DNA of 60,464 bases from Prevotella sp. UBA2456 (GCA_002342415.1 DDPY01000045.1:9727-70190), one strand, 5' to 3'; positions 1 through 9,500 are shown, counted from the stretch's first letter. The notes: a model not told the origin generated them from the sequence alone. A program made the numbers and translations.

Positions 1-9
1 TCCGACAAT

Positions 10-41
10 GCAAAGGTACGAAAAATTCAGAGGCAAAACAA
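10..41 (-). promoter_or_regulatory. Leftward promoter leading out of the window
   Basis: On the minus strand a TTG at 39-41 is followed after 20 nt by TACCTTTGC (10-18). This matches the Bacteroidetes sigma-ABfr promoter (-33 TTTG, -7 TAnnTTTG). The gene it drives lies beyond the left edge. Confidence 0.6.
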
Positions 42-90
42 TAGTTGCCCCCGATTATCTTGTTTTTATTTGAAATGTTAAAAACGGGAT

Positions 91-272
91 AGAGGCGCAT
101 CGGCGCGGCAGCGCGTCACCGCGTCATTTGGTGAAATCGATGCGCACCAAATATCTTATATTTAATTTATATATTATTATAATAATATATAAATATATAA
201 TAGAGTTATTGCCACGCTGCGGCAAATACGAAAATCGAAATGACGCGCTGCCGCGCCGCTGCGCCGACGCGC
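91..272. repeat. GC-rich inverted repeat pair around an AT palindrome
   Basis: Two GC-rich arms lie in inverted orientation: about 95-127 (core GCGCGGCAGCGCGTCA) and 229-272, which carries the same core reversed. Between them sits a perfect 30-bp AT-only palindrome (165-194). A third copy of the core, followed by a related ATTT-CGAAATCGAA tail, lies at about 19091-19130, so this is a dispersed extragenic repeat rather than a one-off hairpin. No gene was seen in 1-400. The short open frame here only translates the repeat. Confidence 0.65.
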
Positions 273-352
273 CTGTCAAGCGTTTCCTTCTTCCTGAAGC
301 GAAGCCTTGTGGGTAAAAAATCGGTTAGTTTACTCATATTTCCAGGTTTATA

Positions 353-385
353 TTTGTTACTTTCATTTTTTTGTCGTATTTTTGC
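353..385 (+). promoter_or_regulatory. Promoter of the PIN toxin-antitoxin pair
   Basis: TTTG (353-356), 20 nt, then TATTTTTGC (377-385). This is an exact Bacteroidetes-type promoter about 24 nt upstream of the antitoxin start at 409. Confidence 0.75.
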
Positions 386-408
386 AACGGAAATTTAATT
401 AGTGATAT

Positions 409-642
409 ATGGAAGCTGCAGTACAATCAAAACCATTCACCCCGTTCCAGATTGAGATGTTGGAAATGGTTTCTCGTGTTTCTTCTGAGTCGGAGATGCA
501 GGACATTCGCCGTATGCTCGGCCAGTATTTCGCCAAGCGTGCTGAGGATGCCCTCGAACGTCTGTGGGATGAGGGCGTTATCAATGAGGGCGTGATAGAA
601 GAGTGGAAACACGAACACATGCGCACGCCATACAAGCAATGA
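409..642 (+). CDS. Antitoxin of a PIN-type toxin-antitoxin pair
   Basis: A 77-aa acidic protein. It resembles the small antitoxins that precede PIN-domain toxins in Bacteroides and Prevotella; the C-terminal LWDEG...HMRTPYK pattern is the recognisable part. Such antitoxins normally bind and block the PIN RNase and repress their own promoter. The stop codon overlaps the ATG of the next frame (ATGA), as in an intact pair. The cognate toxin is truncated, so the antitoxin may now be an orphan that could still protect against related toxins. Family assignment is from memory of the motif. Confidence 0.7.
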   Translation: MEAAVQSKPFTPFQIEMLEMVSRVSSESEMQDIRRMLGQYFAKRAEDALERLWDEGVINEGVIEEWKHEHMRTPYKQ

Positions 643-785
643 ATATCGTTCTTGATACCAATTGCCTGATTATGTCGCTTTCGCGACGTAGCCCGTATTA
701 TTCCACTTTGGGTAAATTGCCGGAAGGCGTTGACTTGGAAAAGAAAATTATATGGATGAAGACACAAGAAACAGCAACGATATAG
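639..785 (+). pseudogene. Truncated PIN-domain toxin fused to a foreign tail
   Basis: The frame opens with MNIVLDTNCLIMSLSRRSPY, the N-terminal strand and first catalytic Asp (D6) of a PIN RNase. After about 23 codons it switches to unrelated sequence (LPEGVDLEKKIIWMKTQ...) and stops at 785; a PIN toxin should be about 130-150 aa. The remaining PIN acidic residues are missing, so it cannot be an active nuclease. The appended tail looks like the segment just before the next coding frame, which suggests a deletion joined two genes near 708-712. Confidence 0.75.
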
Positions 786-1315
786 CCCTAGAACTGGCAC
801 GTCTTCATATTCTTCGTGGTATAGAGTTCACACGTCAGTTAAGGCAAATCACACAGCGGAAGGAATTCCGGTTGGTAAAGGATGAGACAGAAATCTTTAG
901 TGCTATAGGTGAGTATGACGACGATTTTCCAGCCTTACTGAATGCCGCACAGAAAGCAGTCAGTCACGGCTATCGTGTATATATTCTTCCTAATCCCAAA
1001 GGGATACGAACAGCCGACTTTATCTTCGAGCGAAAAGGTGTGTATCGTATGTATGACCTGAAAACTATACAAGGAAAGACTTCTATTCTCAATCGACTTG
1101 TCGAATCCATTGGCCAGACAAACCATGTCTTACTCAATATGGCTACCGACTACAATGCCCGTCTGTTGGCTCTCCAAATTCAAAAGTATTTCGAATGGAA
1201 TCCTGATGCTGGTCAAATATTGATTTTCAAGGGTAATAAAATGCTTGTCGTTACGCGCCGCACTCTTGATGCCAGCAACTTCATTGCAACGTTTACCAGA
1301 CTATACAATAAATAA
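752..1315 (+). pseudogene. CdiA-CT-like nuclease toxin domain, 5'-truncated
   Basis: A 187-aa frame whose middle (ADFIFERKGVYRMYDLKTIQ, then NRLVESIGQTN and a C-terminal beta-rich end) looks like the CdiA C-terminal/phage-associated tRNA-nuclease toxin fold, in which Asp and Lys of a D-x-K type site are catalytic. These domains normally sit at the C-terminus of a large secreted or phage head protein; here the carrier is gone. The preceding frame (to 785) continues logically into this one if a shift is allowed around 780, so the start at 752 is probably not authentic. No immunity gene is seen downstream. The fold assignment is an inference. Confidence 0.5.
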
Positions 1316-1336
1316 AGAGTTGCCTAAGCAACCCTT
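1314..1336 (+). terminator. Hairpin after the toxin-like frame
   Basis: GTTGC-CTAA-GCAAC stem flanked by AAAG/CTTT, immediately after the stop codon. The T-run is weak, so efficiency is uncertain. Confidence 0.5.
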
Positions 1337-1405
1337 TAAAAACGGAGTAGTGTCGGTCCTGTCTTGCTCCACACGGAAAATACCGGATTAGTCATTTCTG
1401 ACACT

Positions 1406-1438
1406 GCAAAGATAGGCATAATTTCTGAAAGTTCCAAA
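1406..1438 (-). promoter_or_regulatory. Orphan minus-strand promoter, copy 1
   Basis: Read on the minus strand: TTTG (1435-1438), 20 nt, CTATCTTTGC (ending at 1406). It fires leftward into the terminator of the toxin-like frame, and no minus-strand gene follows. Nearly the same sequence recurs at 2298-2330. Confidence 0.6.
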
Positions 1439-1466
1439 TCTTTAAGCTACTTTCTTTCATTTCGCT

Positions 1467-1808
1467 TCAATTTTCGCTTCCTTTCTCATATTCCTCTCGC
1501 GTTATCGGAGTCGCGGGGTCAACAATCAGCACTTCATCGTAGGTCAGGCCGTAAAGGTGGTAGACCAGGAGGTCGATTTGCTGCTCTAAGGCGGAGGTGT
1601 CGGCTGATGGATTGGCTTTCTTTGCAGAGAGAATCAGTCGCAGCCTCTGTTTTAAGGCCATATTCTTGATACGTTTCTCACATTCGGATACGCCAGGAGT
1701 AACCAGTACGTCGCCGCTTTGTGCTGCTAATAACAGGCGCTGACTCTCTGCTTTCCAGAAGTCAGTGTTTTCTGTGGGTATGCCATCTGTATAGCGGTGG
1801 AACAGCAC
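1467..1808 (-). pseudogene. C-terminal fragment resembling a restriction-methylase
   Basis: A 113-aa minus-strand frame ending with IDLLVYHLYGLTYDEVLIVD...PITREEY. This is the characteristic tail of large type IIG/Eco57I-like restriction-methylase (adenine-specific) proteins, where it belongs to or follows the target recognition domain. The body of such a protein (about 1000 aa, with NPPY and endonuclease motifs) is absent. The fragment begins abruptly at about 1808, exactly where the next toxin-like fragment starts on the other strand, pointing to a rearrangement junction. The initiation codon (GTG) is only the first available one. Confidence 0.55.
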
Positions 1809-2200
1809 TTGCTCTTTCTCCGGCTGACGAAGTCAGCATCATCATCAACGCCCATACGATGTCGTTTGGTCACAAGAATCCTGAGTACACTATTGATGGG
1901 AAACTGGGCGACCGCAAGGGCATTATGGGAGAAAGAGGCGTGACGGCTGGTTTCAAGGCAGCTAAGAAACAAGGCTGCAAGATTGTGGTGATAGACCTTG
2001 ATGAACATATTCTTCAAGTACACTCCTTCGAACTCTCCAAATATATCTCTCGTAGGAAGGCCGACTTTGTCAGTGGAATGATTACCGCCTGCTATGTTGT
2101 GTTCGATGGTGAAGCAGTGGTAGTCAACGCCAGCGTGCAGACTCGCCAAGAGATTATGTCGGCTATCGAAATGCTAAATCCTGGCAGTTCCTCTTACTAA
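1808..2200 (+). pseudogene. Second toxin-like C-terminal fragment
   Basis: Conserved-looking sequence begins near LSPADEVSIIIN (1808-1850) and runs to a stop at 2200, about 130 aa. It contains NPEYTIDGKLGDRKGI and a CKIVVIDLDEH strand, resembling the substrate-binding/catalytic sheet of CdiA-type nuclease tails, but it is a different variant from the one at 752-1315. Codons upstream of 1808 in the same frame are antisense to the restriction fragment and probably not real. No start codon or ribosome site of its own was seen. Function is inferred only from the domain-like pattern. Confidence 0.45.
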
Positions 2201-2203
2201 AAA

Positions 2204-2232
2204 CTAAAGCCACAAGTACTCGACCTGCGGCT
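2204..2232 (+). terminator. Terminator after the second toxin-like fragment
   Basis: AAAGCC...GGCTTT stem right after the stop codon at 2200, ending in TTTAT. Confidence 0.5.
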
Positions 2233-2297
2233 TTATATAAAGGGAACGGTTGCGGAGCTTGATGTCATCGCGCCTATATGCAACTCTCATTCGTGCT

Positions 2298-2330
2298 GCA
2301 AAGATAGGCATTATTTCTGAATCAAACAAA
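2298..2330 (-). promoter_or_regulatory. Orphan minus-strand promoter, copy 2
   Basis: Minus strand: TTTG (2327-2330), 20 nt, CTATCTTTGC (ending at 2298). It shares CAGAAAT(A/T)ATGCCTATCTTTGCAG with copy 1 and likewise lies just right of a toxin-like fragment with no gene behind it. The rest of 2200-2480 holds only this promoter and the small frame at 2368-2484. Confidence 0.6.
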
Positions 2331-2367
2331 TTTTTAAGGTAAAAAATTGTTTTTTTCATAATCGTTT

Positions 2368-2484
2368 TCAATAATTCATTTCCAACATTGTTTTCTTGTA
2401 TGCCTCCACCACCTCGCGCATGGAGGCGATGTACCTTCTGAGCTGTCTGCCGTCGAGGGGTGTGCGCTTGATGGCATTCAGCAT
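2368..2484 (-). CDS. Small ORF downstream of the Res gene, unknown
   Basis: A 38-aa frame (MLNAIKRTPLDGR... ending EMNY) starts 27 nt after the stop of the Res-like gene on the same strand. It is basic in its first half and predicted helical. The same frame stays open upstream across the end of the Res gene, so this may be the remnant of a longer protein truncated by the R-M genes. No family was recognised. Confidence 0.35.
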   Translation of the reverse strand: MLNAIKRTPLDGRQLRRYIASMREVVEAYKKTMLEMNY

Positions 2485-2510
2485 CGTTGCGCAGTCAGTG
2501 TGGCTGTAGA

Positions 2511-5500
2511 TTACCCAAACAGTGTCTTCACATACTCATCATCCGTATCAAACAGCACATGGTTTTTCAAGAAATCAAGGCGTTCACCCCATCGGAATAT
2601 TTCCTGATTATAGGGCGTGTTCGATATGATATAGCTGTCGAGAGAAATATCCTGGTCGTTCAGCGTTGGCTCTACCTCCTCCTTCAGCGTCTTGAAGAGT
2701 TGGATCTTGGGATGGTCAAGTCCTTGCAGGTTACGGATACCCTTAGGGTCAACAAACACCACTCGTTGCTTCTGTCCTTGGTTCACCCACAGGATAAAGT
2801 CAGGATAGAAACCGCTTGCCTCAAAGAAGCCAATGCCCTTGCGGCTTTCGTTGCGAAGCAGAAAGATTTCCTTACCTTTCAGGGTGTTGTCTTTGTGCGC
2901 CTCGTAATAGTCGCGGATGCTCCTTACAAACGCAGTTTCTCCGATATTAAGTGCCACTGGCGATATTTTCACCAATGGCTCATTGGTGTCTTTATCAACC
3001 ATCACTTTCTTACCATTGGCATCTTTCTCTGTCAGGCATAGTATCGGATAGAACAGATGCTGGTCGAAGCGTAGTGCTTGCAACCAATTTCCATTAATCT
3101 GATAATCACGTTCCAAATTTCCAGAAATAATCTGCTCGCGCAATTCTTTCAACTTTTCTATCCACTCCTCTTGGTCATTGCGTACCTCCACCGTATATTC
3201 ATCGAAGAAATTAGGATCGTTGGGGTCAATGTACACCGTTTCCATATATTTCGATTCCCACTTACCCTTACTCCGTTTGTAGGCTCTTTCAATAAAACCT
3301 CGCAACAAGGCAATGGTGATTTCCTCCCATCGAGCCACATCACGCCCAAAGTCATGAAACTCCAAATCGGCTTCCTGTATGGTCAGTTCATACCAGTCTG
3401 TATTAAGCATCAAGCAATGCAGCATTTCAGCGCTCAGTTCCATGTTATACCAACTGCGTTCATTCTTCATTTGCTCAATGGCAAAGAAGATGCGATTCCA
3501 GTCGAGCAAGTTTAGATGGGCAGGTCTCAGTTTGCTCACCGCCAGTTCTGCTGCCGTATCTACGCCAGCCCTTTCACTCCAGATAGCATCCACCTTTGGT
3601 GTCCAGTCAACCTTCACGTTCATGCCTTTCGTCATCGTCTCAGGCTTTACCACCACAGCCTTTTTAAAGTCATACCCTTTCTTCAGGCGTACTATCTTTA
3701 GGCGTTTCTCTCCTAACAGGTTTACTGTTGGAATATTGATGGAGGCGTAAGTCTCTTCGTTATGCGGCAGCCCCTCATCCTCCAGATACTTGCGGAAGGT
3801 GTCCATATAGTCAGCCCTCACGCCAAAGATGTTCAGCGTTTCTATCTCACGCAGCCCTTTAGGTATCGGACCAGGATTATAGCTGCTATCGAGCGCACTG
3901 CTTCGCTTCAGCGAATATTTGTAGCCTTTCAATCGCACCCCACGGCCAAACAGTTGGATAATCTCCGAGCCTTCGCTACGTCCCACGTTCATCAGTCCCA
4001 TAGCCGACACACGCCAACTGCTCCAACCCTCGCTGAATTTCTTGGAACCTATCAGGATGTTGATGGTTGAATCTTCGCTGTTAATCTTGGTAAAGAGTGA
4101 TGACGTCCCAAACTCACGCGACTCACAATCCAGTCCGTTTTCCTCACAGAGTTTTACCAACGAGTCGCTGTCGCCCACGTTGATGACGCCAAAGTAGTCG
4201 GCATTGCCAATGCGCAGTCCTATCTCCTTATCGCCTCCTTTTTGCTTGTCTATATGCAGATGGGCATTGGTTGCGCCAGAGTGGAACAGCGTTTCCATGA
4301 CCTTATTATATACTTGCCAGGCAAAAGCATCCGCTTCAGGGGATTTGAAATCCCCTGTCTTCAAGCCTTGCTTCGTCAGCATAAAACTATTGGCAAAGAG
4401 CGAATAGCCACGAGGATTCTTGATGCCATCAGCAGGATTCAGCAGTCGCTTGATATAGCCGACGAACTCTTGCGGCCTATCTACAAAAGCCTGTAGGAAC
4501 AACAGTATCTGCACCACGTCGCTGACACTCTTTCCTCTTACAGTCTTCACGGCATTCACAGAACCACCCACGAAGATGCCCAACGGACGGGCTATCAGGA
4601 AAGTATTCTTGACCTTTGGAGAACTTTCATATACCAGCGTCTGTTCATAGAGACAAAGCAGATAGGCTGTCAGATACATATTCAGCAGTTCCTCATCGTC
4701 CCATGAAGCCATGTTCATGATGCGATAGTCTTTGCCATAGCCATCATTATAGAAATAGCGATAACTATAGTCAAACAGCGTAGCCTTACCGTATTCCTTC
4801 AGCAACGCCTCTCTGCTGGCACCCGTCTGTGCGGCAATGGCCTGTCCGAAGGTGGCTGAGTACTCGAAGGAAAAACCTTCCTGTGTCAGCGTGTTGCGAT
4901 AGCCTTTCCACACTTCGCCACCACTGCCCTTATGCCCTTCATCCACCAGCACCAGGTTATTGCCCTCAAAACTCTCTACTGCAACCGTCTTGTCGCCATC
5001 CGTTTCTGCCAGTTTGTTGATATCTATCACTTCGATGGTCTTGCCTGCAAAAGCACCACCACGTCCTTGCTTGGAGAACAGCTCTGCGCTGAAGTTCGAC
5101 AGATACAGTTCCTGTAGATGTTGGCTCGACAGCCCTTCGTTGGGCGTCAGTATCAAGATACGGTTCAGAGGCTTGGCGTGATATTTCTCGGCATAGTGCA
5201 GATACTGCTTGATGTTCACATGCATCATCAGCGTCTTGCCACTGCCCGTAGCACACCAGTAGGCCAGTTTGTTCATATCATCCTCTGTGAAGTCATCCAT
5301 TCCGTGCCAAGTCTCTGTACGGAAATTAAAGTCATCGTTCAGGAAACCGTTGATAGCTGAACGCAGTTGTTCTTTTCCTGCAAAATAGCGGTCCAGATAA
5401 ACTTCTGTGAACAGCAAGGCCAGATACTGGTAATACTTCCACTGAATTTTCTCTTGTCTCTTCTCGTTGATTTCCTTGGTATGCCGCACGATGTTTCGGT

Positions 5501-5726
5501 CATACTCAAAGAGCTTCTCCTGGGGTATGTGTATATCATACTGATGCTGCTTCAGTGCATAGTAGAAGTGCGACACATTTTCATCGTCCACACCCTCCAA
5601 CGCAGGGTCTTTCAGGTCACGGCTCAGTGCCTCCAAGTCCTTGCATCCAAAGAGGTGAAGGATATATTTGTGCAGCACAAGTGCCTCTTGCAGGCGTGCC
5701 GGCTGTTTGCTTTGTTTCTTGGCCAT
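2511..5726 (-). CDS. Type III Res-like DEAD helicase-nuclease
   Basis: A 1071-aa protein with superfamily 2 helicase motifs: Walker A ATGSGKT (about 159-165), DEGH Walker B (262-265), EYSATF motif III, and motifs V/VI in GSKKFSEGWSSW...QLFGRGVRLKG. The DEGH box and C-terminal ASGFYPDFILWV...VVFVDPKG (ending about residue 996) fit the PD-(D/E)xK nuclease of type III restriction Res subunits, with Asp in place of the usual Glu. In such systems Res translocates along DNA with Mod and cleaves unmodified invading DNA. It is separated from mod by a divergently read toxin-antitoxin pair, so it probably has its own promoter, although none with a clear TAnnTTTG was seen. Confidence 0.8.
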   Translation of the reverse strand: MAKKQSKQPARLQEALVLHKYILHLFGCKDLEALSRDLKDPALEGVDDENVSHFYYALKQHQYDIHIPQEKLFEYDRNIVRHTKEINEKRQEKIQWKYYQYLALLFTEVYLDRYFAGKEQLRSAINGFLNDDFNFRTETWHGMDDFTEDDMNKLAYWCATGSGKTLMMHVNIKQYLHYAEKYHAKPLNRILILTPNEGLSSQHLQELYLSNFSAELFSKQGRGGAFAGKTIEVIDINKLAETDGDKTVAVESFEGNNLVLVDEGHKGSGGEVWKGYRNTLTQEGFSFEYSATFGQAIAAQTGASREALLKEYGKATLFDYSYRYFYNDGYGKDYRIMNMASWDDEELLNMYLTAYLLCLYEQTLVYESSPKVKNTFLIARPLGIFVGGSVNAVKTVRGKSVSDVVQILLFLQAFVDRPQEFVGYIKRLLNPADGIKNPRGYSLFANSFMLTKQGLKTGDFKSPEADAFAWQVYNKVMETLFHSGATNAHLHIDKQKGGDKEIGLRIGNADYFGVINVGDSDSLVKLCEENGLDCESREFGTSSLFTKINSEDSTINILIGSKKFSEGWSSWRVSAMGLMNVGRSEGSEIIQLFGRGVRLKGYKYSLKRSSALDSSYNPGPIPKGLREIETLNIFGVRADYMDTFRKYLEDEGLPHNEETYASINIPTVNLLGEKRLKIVRLKKGYDFKKAVVVKPETMTKGMNVKVDWTPKVDAIWSERAGVDTAAELAVSKLRPAHLNLLDWNRIFFAIEQMKNERSWYNMELSAEMLHCLMLNTDWYELTIQEADLEFHDFGRDVARWEEITIALLRGFIERAYKRSKGKWESKYMETVYIDPNDPNFFDEYTVEVRNDQEEWIEKLKELREQIISGNLERDYQINGNWLQALRFDQHLFYPILCLTEKDANGKKVMVDKDTNEPLVKISPVALNIGETAFVRSIRDYYEAHKDNTLKGKEIFLLRNESRKGIGFFEASGFYPDFILWVNQGQKQRVVFVDPKGIRNLQGLDHPKIQLFKTLKEEVEPTLNDQDISLDSYIISNTPYNQEIFRWGERLDFLKNHVLFDTDDEYVKTLFG

Positions 5727-5774
5727 ATATATTGTTGTTTTTATACGGATTTAATACGAATTATTATCTTTTTC

Positions 5775-5806
5775 TTGGAAGTTACTCAAATTTGTGCTAT
5801 CTTTGC
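5775..5806 (+). promoter_or_regulatory. Promoter of the GNAT toxin-antitoxin pair
   Basis: TTG at 5775-5777, 20 nt, then TATCTTTGC (5798-5806). It lies about 28 nt upstream of the small antitoxin-like gene. Confidence 0.75.
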
Positions 5807-5834
5807 AGCGAGAATTCTTAAAGTGATTACGATT

Positions 5835-6011
5835 ATGGCAAGACCGATTAGAGAAACCCCAGTCCTGAAAGGCGAGGATGCCTTCAACTTCGAATGGAGA
5901 AGATTGATGGTGGATCACAGGACTCCTGAAGAGAAAGCAGAAGCTCGCAGGAAGTTCGAGGAAGAAGTGGCAGAGGCTAAGAAGCATTTGAATATTAAAT
6001 GGTGCTGGTAA
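5835..6011 (+). CDS. Small antitoxin-like protein paired with GNAT
   Basis: A 58-aa protein opening MARPIRETPVLKGEDAFNF, the hallmark N-terminus of small Bacteroidetes proteins found in front of GNAT or RelE-type toxins, followed by a charged helix rich in Glu, Ala and Lys. The start was chosen at 5835 because it follows the promoter at 5798-5806 by a normal leader; the longer frame reaching back to 5367 runs antisense through the Res gene. The stop is only 3 nt before the GNAT start, so the two are translationally coupled. A role as neutraliser is inferred from context. Confidence 0.65.
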   Translation: MARPIRETPVLKGEDAFNFEWRRLMVDHRTPEEKAEARRKFEEEVAEAKKHLNIKWCW

Positions 6012-6014
6012 GCA

Positions 6015-6530
6015 ATGGAACTTATTCCCCTCACACGAGACTATGAACTGACCGCTTTTGACTGCGGTGACGATGATCTGAATGCTTTTTTGCTTAATGA
6101 TGCAAAAAAGGCCGTAGAACTTAGAATAGCCAATACGTTCATATTGGAAGACGATGGACGTATTGTTGCTTATTTCAGTCTGTTGAACGATCGCATTAGT
6201 CGCAACGAGATTACAGGCAGCCGTTGGAAAAAGATTAAATCCAAATTCCCTGTCAGCAAACAGTTTCGCAGCTATCCATGCATCAAAATAGGGCGTTTTG
6301 CTGTTTCCGTAGATTATCGCGGGAAAAATATTGGCAGATGGTTGATGAGCCAATTGAAAGAGAGGCTTAAGGCTGTTCAAAGTCTGTCTGCTTTCCGCTA
6401 TATCACTGTTGACGCATACCTCTCTGCCATTTCCTTCTACGAAAAGAACGGCTTTGTACATCTCACGAAGAAAGAGGAGGACGAGCATACTCGCCTCATG
6501 TTCTTCGATATGATGGATATTGCTGGATAG
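6015..6530 (+). CDS. GNAT acetyltransferase, probable toxin
   Basis: A 171-aa GCN5-related N-acetyltransferase. It has the toxin-like opening (DYELTAFDCGDDDLNAFL), the acetyl-CoA-binding stretch KIGRFAVSVDYRGKNIGRWL with an RGKNIG loop replacing the canonical Q/RxxGxG/A, and the C-terminal A(I)SFYEKNGF motif with the conserved Tyr. This arrangement resembles TacT/AtaT toxins, which acetylate aminoacyl-tRNA, paired with a short upstream antitoxin. It is convergent with mod (22-nt gap) and sits between the two R-M subunit genes, suggesting a post-segregational stabiliser of the module. An ordinary acetyltransferase cannot be excluded. Confidence 0.7.
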   Translation: MELIPLTRDYELTAFDCGDDDLNAFLLNDAKKAVELRIANTFILEDDGRIVAYFSLLNDRISRNEITGSRWKKIKSKFPVSKQFRSYPCIKIGRFAVSVDYRGKNIGRWLMSQLKERLKAVQSLSAFRYITVDAYLSAISFYEKNGFVHLTKKEEDEHTRLMFFDMMDIAG

Positions 6531-6552
6531 GTTCTGCATATCAATTTTTCTT

Positions 6553-9500
6553 TTATTCCTCTTCAAACATCCGCTTCTGGAACTCTTCTTCTGTCAACAC
6601 CACCTTCCAGTGTTCTTCATCACGGCGTAGGTTGGGCAGCGTATTGTCACCATTCACGTAGATGACATCAAACTCTGTGTCGCGGGTGCGGAAGTCCATC
6701 TTGTCGAAGAACATACACAGTTGGTTGTTGTCCACCACCTTGCAGTTGCGCCAAATGACCAGTGTCTTTAGTCCGTCACGATGCGTCCGTCCCTGCACTA
6801 CGCAGATATTATCATCCTGATACCAGTCTTCTGTCTCTACGTTCAAGCCTATCAGATAGTTGAAGGTCTCCACCATATCCACCTTCGTCGTAACCAGTTC
6901 GTTGTCGCGAGTGGTCTTCAGCGTCATCGCGAAGGGGTTTTCAAACCATTTCAGGTTCAGCAGCGAGTCACGCGTCTCCGTGTCGAGCAGATAGCTGAGC
7001 ATGTAGCTCTCCCTGAACTCGTCAGGCTGGAAGTCCAGTTCTTGCTTCTTGATTTCAAGGTTGTTCAGCGTGTCCTCGTATTGCTCCAAGCGGATGTATT
7101 TGAAACATTGGCTGATGCCGTTACGAGAGACAGGCTTACCGTTATTCCATGAATCGGAATAAATAGCCTTCTCAATACGAGGTTTTGTGACTGAATTGAA
7201 ATAATCATTTACTTCACATAAGAAGTAGCGTAAGTTATCAATACTTATATTGCTATTCCTATTTATGTCAATTATGGTGTGACCTGTTGTTCCTGATCCT
7301 GCAAAATAGTCAAGAATAATAGTATTCGATTTTGCACAAGACGATATGATTGTGTTGTAGAAAGTCGTGGAATGGCAATAAGGAAAATCAAATCCCAATT
7401 TCACAAGTTCTGTCTTACCCTTTACGGCATTTGAAATCACTGAGGTCATTTGTTTTTTCGTATCATAACTTAGATACATCTTATATCTCGGTTGGACTGA
7501 TTCATCTTCCCCAAAGATTATATCCCCACGTTCTATCATAGCAGCCATAGTCTCTGGCGTGCGTGAGAATCCATTCGGTGGAACAGGACATGGTTTATGA
7601 GTTGTTGGATGAATTAACGGCTGATGAAACTTAGGATCTGTTCTAGGTTCTGGAGCCCTTAAACTAACACTCTGATACACTCGACCAGACTCATCAATAT
7701 TGTTATAAGCTCTTTCACCTCCTTCAATTTCGTTATTAGAACTTAACCAACAGCGATAATCCGAACGAAGAGAATCATTGACACACCCATACTTTTTTAT
7801 TAATTCCTTTACTTTGTCTAATATTAACCTTGCTCCTTCTGTGTTTGTACTTATAGTTATGTCAGATGGGCTAAACCATGTAATATATTCATGTTGTAAA
7901 GCAATACCATGACCGCCTGTCATAGGGTTTCTTTTATCCCAGACAACAGTTCCCAAATTGTGTAAATTGTGCTGTTTGTAAAGTTTAAATAGATTCTCAT
8001 ATTCATTTTCATCAATATGACAAATGAAAGAGGCATCATCTGAAAGTAATGCCAATGATTGTTCTATCCTCTCATCCATCATACTCATCCAACTTGAATG
8101 ACGATAGTTGTTCTTGTATAAGAAACCACTTGTATCTGTATTGTATGGTGGGTCGATATGGATGCACGAAATCTCTTTAGCAAATCTCTCTTTTACAAAT
8201 CTAATAAACTGAATGTTGTCAGAATTCGCCAGCAATCCATTTGTCTGCTCATCAATATTCTCCATACTTGCCACTAACTGGTGCTTGAACTTGGCATCAA
8301 AGAAAGCGGTATCGAGGACGAGGAAAGGATTTTGCTTCAGAAACTCGATAGTCAGAGGTTCGCTATAGGCTTCTGTCATCATGTCACCCTTAATCTCATC
8401 AATGGCAAAGAGGCGTACCCACTCCTTGCGCTGGGCATCGTTGGCAATAATCTGAGGATAAAGTTTCTCTGGCACACGGTCGAGCGTGATACAGTAATCG
8501 CTTTGTACCACAAACTTCTTCTTCAGCCAAAGTTTCTTCTGGAAGTTTTCCAACTGCGCCAACATCTGGATGATCTTCTGCCCCACCTGCTTGATGGCCT
8601 TGACGATGCTGAGCTGCGAGGAGATATGCTGAGGGTCAAGGTCATCGATATGCAGCACCTCGTTCTTGATATAGAAGTCCAACTCGCGACTGAGGAAACC
8701 GCCCAGGTCTTTGTGGATGAAATAGTCGAAGGAGTTCTTGGCGGTATAGTCCGTCAGATGTTTCTCCAACAGCGTGCGGTTTGGCTCTTTGTTGGTAGGT
8801 GCCTTGACGGTCAACAGTTCCTCAAAGCCCTCTGGTATCAGCGGCTTGACAGCCTCAAACGCCTCTGCTTTCAGTGCGTCTTGTTTCGTAGCCTTAGGCA
8901 TCAGTTCGTAGGTGAAGTTGATGTTCAGTTCGCCCTCTTCCGTCACTTCCACTACCAGCTCGCCCTCATTCTCTGGTTTATAGAGCGCAAAACGTCGCTC
9001 CATGTTATTGGCAGCACGATTGTTGTTCTGCTCCGTTGAGGCATCCTTCAGCACAAAGTGAACCTTACGGCGACTGGTAGGCAGCACGAAGGTGTAGTTG
9101 CGGAAATACTCAGAGGTCTTGATGTAATACTGGTCGCTGTTGGCCCAATGCAGTTTCACCTCCTCGCCATTATAAGGAATGGCATAGGTGTTGTCCTTAT
9201 AGCGGCGCTTCGACAGGAAGTCACCACCATCGTAATAGCGACTGAAGAAGGTCACCAGGTGAGAGAACACTTCTCCCTCCATATCATCAGCAGCACCACC
9301 TTTTGCCAACTGTGCTTTCAGCTTTTTGTATTCAGCGACGTTAGGATTAGAATCGGGCAGTGTCTCAATATCCATCCCTGCAAACATCTGCTCTATCTCT
9401 GCTATACGCTGCTTGGCTTGCTGCGTATTGCCTCCATCGCCTTGCAAAGCTGCTTTTACTTGTGGCAGTAAGTCAACTTGCAGGAAGCGATTGATTTCAT

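Noticed and set aside
128..316. A 62-aa frame at the left end
   Set aside because: It translates the GC-rich repeat and AT palindrome; the same NDALPRRC peptide appears opposite to 19136, showing it is repeat-derived.
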